A stretch of 64,000 nucleotides of DNA, from contig JAGASM010000003.1 of NCBI GenBank assembly GCA_017621735.1, forward strand, positions 1-64,000, written 5' to 3'. The position numbers were made by a program, and so were the translations under genes. Shown here in pieces: positions 60,412 to 64,000 of the stretch (within the stretch, counting starts at the first letter, position 1; each line of letters opens with the position of its first letter). The DNA comes from Clostridia bacterium. Lineage in GTDB: Bacteria > Bacillota > Clostridia > Christensenellales > Borkfalkiaceae. Below the pieces are notes generated by a model. That model saw only the letters and a program-made list of their open reading frames with translations, was not told the DNA's origin and did no database searches.

Positions 60412-60916
60412 GAGAAAGGTACTCGTCGACAAGTTCCGCCGTTCTCTTTTTTATTTGCATAAGTCGCCTTAACAGACCTTTTTGAAGCCCCAGTACCGTT
60501 TCCACCGTCGCGTCTTCCCCACGGTCTCTTGGACGCGGGAAAAGTAAGTTCAATGCTTTTGACCGATCCTCGTACTCTAAAATATCTTTTATCATCCGTT
60601 CCGCGTCATTTTTCCACGTTGACTCTTTTTCCGTCGCCGCAATCGCTTTCGCGATTCGCTTTACAGGATTCAAAATTTTTTCAAGAGCCGTCAAGTTTTC
60701 ATCGTCATACATTACCAATTCTGCCATCTCAAACGCCATAAGACGCCTCAAACGACTTCCCACCCACCTTTCCGAAAACGCATCGTCGTTCTTTTTTCTC
60801 AATTGGCAAAACGCTTCAAAATAATTTTCTAAACTTGCCGCTTCGCGCTTTACCGTTTCGACGGTCGACGCAAATTCATTTTGCTTGTCTTTGTTAATAA
60901 CGATCTCTTCTTTCAT
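60392..60916 (-). CDS. Unknown helical cytosolic protein
   Basis: 174 aa, no family recognised. It is almost wholly alpha-helical and rich in charged residues, with heptad-like stretches at about 12-45 (FASTVETVKREAASLENYF) and 140-174. There is no signal peptide, membrane helix or Cys pair. The ATG at 60916 follows GAGGAGAAGAAA. It has its own promoter (TTGACA-16-TATAAT) and a terminator identical to that of the next gene. Its last five residues (TEEKE) and stop lie in the duplicated block. Confidence 0.75.
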   Translation of the reverse strand: MKEEIVINKDKQNEFASTVETVKREAASLENYFEAFCQLRKKNDDAFSERWVGSRLRRLMAFEMAELVMYDDENLTALEKILNPVKRIAKAIAATEKESTWKNDAERMIKDILEYEDRSKALNLLFPRPRDRGEDATVETVLGLQKGLLRRLMQIKKRTAELVDEYLSQTEEKE

Positions 60917-60942
60917 TTTCTTCTCCTCGCGTTTATTGCAAT

Positions 60943-60970
60943 ATTATAGCACTCAATTTTTGTATGTCAA
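60943..60970 (-). promoter_or_regulatory. Promoter of the 60.4-kb gene
   Basis: TTGACA (60965-60970), 16 nt, TATAAT (60943-60948) with an extended TGC, on the minus strand. Confidence 0.8.
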
Positions 60971-60992
60971 GTACCAAAACCAAAAATTTTAT

Positions 60993-61051
60993 TGAAAAAA
61001 TCCCGCGCTTATCGCGCGGGATTTTGATCGTTTATTCTTTTTCTTCCGTTT
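60993..61051 (-). repeat. Shared gene-tail/terminator block, copy 2
   Basis: Identical to 60361-60411 over 61001-61051 and nearly so from 60993. It carries the terminator, stop and last codons (ETEEKE) of the large lipoprotein gene. Confidence 0.93.
60999..61027 (-). terminator. Terminator of the large lipoprotein gene
   Basis: The same AATCCCGCGC / GCGCGGGATT hairpin as at 60359-60387, ending in six T on the minus strand. Confidence 0.88.
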
Positions 61052-63242
61052 CTACGGATTCTTCCGCTACTGCTTCTTCAACCGCTTCCGTTGCAGTTTC
61101 TTCCGCCGCAACTTCCGCCGTTTCGTCCGCGTAGACGTCTACGCTCTTGTCGTCCGTCGTGTCGACAACGAGTTTCGGCTTCTTCACCGTAGCCGCTTGC
61201 GCCGCCTTCTTTGCCTTCGTAAGAAGGACAGGTACGACAATCGCCGTTGCAACGACAAGCGCCGCACCGACGCCGATCAAGATCCAAGCCCAAACGGGAA
61301 GCCCTTCGTCCGTTTCTTCGGGAGCAACGTAGCGTTGCATTGCGCCGTGCCAATGTTCGGCAATCGCCGTTTCATCCGATTCGTTGACTTTGCCAAGCGT
61401 GAGAATGAACGCGCTTCTTACGCGATAATCTTTGAACGCGAGGTCGGCGTCCCCTTCCTTGCCTTCCGCATACGCAAAGACTGCGTCTTTGTCTTCTTCG
61501 TTGTACAAATACTCGTCGTCTTTGCCCGCGTCTTTCGCCTCTTGAAGGTTGTCCTCAAAGAACTCCGTCGATCCCGTGTAGAAATAGGAATTGATCGCCG
61601 TCGCTCTCGTTGCGTGATCCGCCTTTAAGTCGTTGATATAATCGGTTACTTCGGTGTATTTTTCGTTGAACGCCTTGACTTCCGCGTTGTTCATGAGGTC
61701 GCCGTCCGCATTCTTCAAACTAACCGCCGAAACGTAGTTGTAAGAGGTGGAGCCGAGCGCTTCCGCATCCGCATAGAAGAGAGTGTTATCTACGATCTCG
61801 TACGGATACCAACTGTTCGCGTGTTCTGCTTTCAAAACGCGGACGGGTTGGAATTCGTCCTTAACGGCAAGGTTGCTGTAATCGTCCGCCGTGCCGTTGT
61901 ATACCGCACGTTCTACGGAAACGCCGCTTCCTTCCGAACGGTTGAAGTATACGTATTTGTACGTATCGTCCGACGTGCTGTCAAGATACATGAGCGTTGC
62001 GCCCGATACGTTCGTTGCGATTCTTTGTTCCGTTGCAACGCCGTTTGCACCGACGTCCGCACGGTAAATATTCGCGCCGTCCACGTAAATATAGTGGTGC
62101 GTGTCGCCGTCAAGATAGAAGACGGCGGAAGCAGATGCTTTGGCGGTGTCTTGCGCAACGACGTCGAGGTTGCTATCCGCATTGCCCGTAACGGAGTTCC
62201 ACGTTTCGGTTACGGTTTCTTCCGCAAGGTAGTAAAGCCAACCCGTTTCTCCCGTCGTCGTGCCCGCTGCAGCAAGGTCTTTCCGCGTGAAGTAAATGCC
62301 GTCGTTATTATAAGAAAGCAGGCTGTACGTGTAACCGATGGTAGGAATCGCATCCGCGGAAGCGTCTTCCGTGTGTTGCGTGTATTGCGTCTTGATTCCC
62401 GTCTTGCCGATTCCGTCGAGAATGATTTCGCCGTAGTTATGATAGGGCGCTTCGCCGTCGTGTTCGTCAAGATAAGCCTGATCGTAGGTGTATTCGTAAG
62501 GCGCTTCCGTCGCGTCTGCCGATACGCGGTAAATTTGCGTGTATCTGAGTTGGTTGGGGCTGTCCTTATCGTCGCCGTCTACAACGTTCATCGTGTAATA
62601 AACGTAAGGATTTTCCTTGTCCGTGCTGTCGAGGACGTAACTTGCCATGTTCTTAACGAGCGTGGTGGTTACTTCCGTCGAAGTGTTGTACGAATAAAGG
62701 GTGCTCCCTTCTACGTAGAGGTTGTAAACGACGTCGTCCACTTCGACAAAACGGTAAACGGTCGCGTTGTTTTCTACGCGGAACATGCTCTTGACGTCCG
62801 AGCCGTCTAATTTCGCGCTCTTGAAGTCGAGATATTCGTTTTCGACAACGCCTTCCGTGTTTTTAACGTTGTTGGGCGTTGCATAATAAATGCGGTCGCC
62901 GTAGACGTAAAGACCGGACGTATAGTCCGCCGCAACCATAAGGGAAGGAACGACCGTTTCCGCCGTGTTTTCCCCTTCGGCGATATCTTCTTTTGCAATC
63001 CGCATGAGCGCGCCTTTTACGACGTCGCCGTACGTATTGTCAGACGTGTACGTTTCTACCCCGTTGATAAAGTAGACGTAATCCCCCTTTTCTACGACGA
63101 ATCCGCCGTTCGAAGAAACTTCTCCCGTTACGTCGCCCGCAAGAGGGGTAAACGGCGTATCGCAAGCAGCGAGAGATGCAACGCTCGCCGTCATTACGGT
63201 TGCCGTCAATAATACGAATAATTTTTTGCCATATTTGCGCAT
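61032..63242 (-). CDS. Large surface lipoprotein, likely beta-propeller, with C-terminal membrane helix
   Basis: 736 aa. A signal peptide with lipobox LAAC anchors Cys27. Residues about 45-520 repeat YVYFxxG and IYYA-type strands (GDYVYFINGVE, GDRIYYATPN, GVYNLY-like, YIYVDGANIYRAD), typical of DUF5050-like propellers. A helical region follows (about 525-640), then a second anchor, one membrane helix (about 650-680), a basic KAKKAAQAA stop-transfer and a Glu/Ala-rich cytosolic tail (about 695-736). It is thus held at both ends. Function unknown; perhaps a sensor or wall-membrane link. The ATG at 63242 has AAGGAG 11 nt upstream. Confidence 0.85.
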   Translation of the reverse strand: MRKYGKKLFVLLTATVMTASVASLAACDTPFTPLAGDVTGEVSSNGGFVVEKGDYVYFINGVETYTSDNTYGDVVKGALMRIAKEDIAEGENTAETVVPSLMVAADYTSGLYVYGDRIYYATPNNVKNTEGVVENEYLDFKSAKLDGSDVKSMFRVENNATVYRFVEVDDVVYNLYVEGSTLYSYNTSTEVTTTLVKNMASYVLDSTDKENPYVYYTMNVVDGDDKDSPNQLRYTQIYRVSADATEAPYEYTYDQAYLDEHDGEAPYHNYGEIILDGIGKTGIKTQYTQHTEDASADAIPTIGYTYSLLSYNNDGIYFTRKDLAAAGTTTGETGWLYYLAEETVTETWNSVTGNADSNLDVVAQDTAKASASAVFYLDGDTHHYIYVDGANIYRADVGANGVATEQRIATNVSGATLMYLDSTSDDTYKYVYFNRSEGSGVSVERAVYNGTADDYSNLAVKDEFQPVRVLKAEHANSWYPYEIVDNTLFYADAEALGSTSYNYVSAVSLKNADGDLMNNAEVKAFNEKYTEVTDYINDLKADHATRATAINSYFYTGSTEFFEDNLQEAKDAGKDDEYLYNEEDKDAVFAYAEGKEGDADLAFKDYRVRSAFILTLGKVNESDETAIAEHWHGAMQRYVAPEETDEGLPVWAWILIGVGAALVVATAIVVPVLLTKAKKAAQAATVKKPKLVVDTTDDKSVDVYADETAEVAAEETATEAVEEAVAEESVETEEKE

Positions 63243-63299
63243 AACAATCCGAACTCCTTATTCCTGATCGTAAATTACAGTTCTAACGATACATGTTTT

Positions 63300-63328
63300 A
63301 TTATATACTAAATCAAGGTTTTACGCAA
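63300..63328 (-). promoter_or_regulatory. Promoter of the large lipoprotein gene
   Basis: TTGCGT (63323-63328), 17 nt, TATAAT (63300-63305) on the minus strand. Confidence 0.65.
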
Positions 63329-63336
63329 TCAAAAAC

Positions 63337-63365
63337 TTGCAAAACTTTTACTTTTCTTTGATATT
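63337..63365 (+). promoter_or_regulatory. Candidate promoter of the small gene at 63390
   Basis: TTGCAA (63337-63342), 17 nt, GATATT (63360-63365). Confidence 0.45.
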
Positions 63366-63389
63366 TTTTCAGTTTAAGAGGTGTTTTTT

Positions 63390-63599
63390 ATGGAAAAATT
63401 CGGGATTTTCGAACTGCTCGACACCCTGTCCGCGCTCACCGCGCAAAAATCCCCCGAAAAGACGGACGACGCTCCGCAAGACAATCCCCCTCCCGCCGAA
63501 CGGGAACAGCCTTTGGCGGGAACAAACAACGCTTTTTCCTCCCTCGTCGCCCGTCAAGAAGAAATTTCTCGCCGTATCGACAAAAACAACAGACGGTAG
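63390..63599 (+). CDS. Unknown small protein
   Basis: 69 aa, no family recognised. An amphipathic N-terminal helix (MEKFGIFELLDTLSALTAQK) is followed by a Pro/Asp-rich linker and a charged C-terminal helix (SSLVARQEEISRRIDKNNRR). No signal peptide or membrane helix. AGAGGTG lies 6 nt before the ATG, and a promoter candidate is upstream, so I think it is real. Divergent from the large lipoprotein gene. Confidence 0.65.
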   Translation: MEKFGIFELLDTLSALTAQKSPEKTDDAPQDNPPPAEREQPLAGTNNAFSSLVARQEEISRRIDKNNRR

Positions 63600-63635
63600 A
63601 ATTTTTTTAGGTTTTCCACAAAATACCTTGACGAC

Positions 63636-63855
63636 TTTGGCTCGCAACGGGAAACAAAGAACAACCGATTTTATACAGGGTACGGAAAGCCCTTGATCCC
63701 TTTGGCTCGCAACGGGAAACAAAGAACAATCGATTTTATGCAGGGTACGAAAAGCCCTTGATTCCCTTTGGCTCGCAACGGGAAACAAAGAACAATCGAT
63801 TTTATGCAGGGTACGAAAAGCCCTTGATTCCCTTTGGCTCGCAACGGGAAACACA
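63636..63855. repeat. Tandem array, about 66-bp unit
   Basis: TTTGGCTCGCAACGGGAAAC starts at 63636, 63701, 63767 and 63833 (periods 65, 66, 66). Units contain AAAGAACAATCGATTTTATG and GGGTACGAAAAGCCC. Since 66 is 22 codons, frames stay open through it, but there is no start signal. From 63856 to the window end I see no gene. Confidence 0.9.
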
Positions 63856-64000
63856 CACCCCGCCGCCACACAAAAACAACCAACGATATACGGGATATTG
63901 TTTCTATGCCCCTCACTTTTCTCCCCGCCGCCGCATCAACCCTTTGTTTTCGGCGGGGGGGCATTCCCGTTAACTTGGCAATCGCGCTAAATCGACGTGT

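Noticed and set aside
63369..63964. Minus-strand frames across the 66-bp array
   Set aside because: The 22-codon period keeps frames open automatically; no start signals, and the longest overlaps the small gene at 63390.

Overview
The window reads as chromosomal DNA of a spore-forming (or recently spore-forming) Clostridia-type Bacillota, probably an uncultivated lineage of moderate GC. The grounds are the sporulation genes (spoVT, spmA/spmB, pdaB, a DUF3794-LysM protein), veg, strong AGGAGG ribosome sites, TTGACA/TATAAT promoters, a T-box leader, Gram-positive lipoproteins and a LexA-like box. I cannot name a genus from sequence alone. About 50 protein genes are supported, most on the minus strand. 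No rRNA, tRNA, phage, transposase or CRISPR was seen.

Layout. 0-9 kb: pyruvate phosphate dikinase, a small membrane protein, two MATE exporters, a SecB-like chaperone, an alpha/beta hydrolase. 9-14.4 kb: an NlpC/P60 cell-wall hydrolase, a three-gene end-joining operon (Ku, PE-ligase, polymerase) and a PHP phosphatase. 14.7-20 kb: metG-tatD, ksgA, and divergent spmA-spmB. 20-26 kb: an O-antigen-ligase-like membrane protein and pheST behind a Phe T-box. 26-31.7 kb: a phosphotransferase, ispE, a DUF3794-LysM spore protein, veg. 31.7-36 kb: gyrB-gyrA. 36.6-41 kb: spoVT, a SpoVB-like flippase, mazG and dusB as one overlapping operon. 41-50 kb: a lipoprotein, an AEC transporter, and uvrB-uvrA-aminotransferase. 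50-57 kb: two paralogous small membrane proteins, a CvpA-like protein, glnS, a PAP2 phosphatase, glyS. 57-64 kb: an SSB-like protein, pdaB, comF, a zinc-ribbon protein, a helical protein, a large lipoprotein and a small ORF.

Many of these genes (gyrB, gyrA, metS/metG, yabD/tatD, ksgA, veg, ispE, spoVT, yabM, yabN/mazG) lie close to the replication origin in Bacillus subtilis, so the window looks like a rearranged origin-proximal block. dnaA and oriC are not in it.

The most unusual feature is in the intergenic DNA. At seven loci the 3' end of a gene, including its stop codon and often its terminator, is repeated downstream in one to three extra copies, or is shared by two neighbouring genes (ligD-pol, ksgA, spmA, pheT, dusB, the 51.1-kb membrane gene, and the 60.4/61.0-kb pair). 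Other gaps hold tandem arrays with periods of about 37, 48/49, 66, 109 and 133 bp. A second pattern is a set of promoters whose -10 hexamer ends exactly 6 nt before an ATG with no ribosome site in the predicted transcript, which predicts leaderless mRNAs. Spore-type promoter candidates precede the DUF3794-LysM gene (sigma-E-like) and spoVT (sigma-G-like). Two promoter-plus-terminator units without an ORF are candidate small RNAs.
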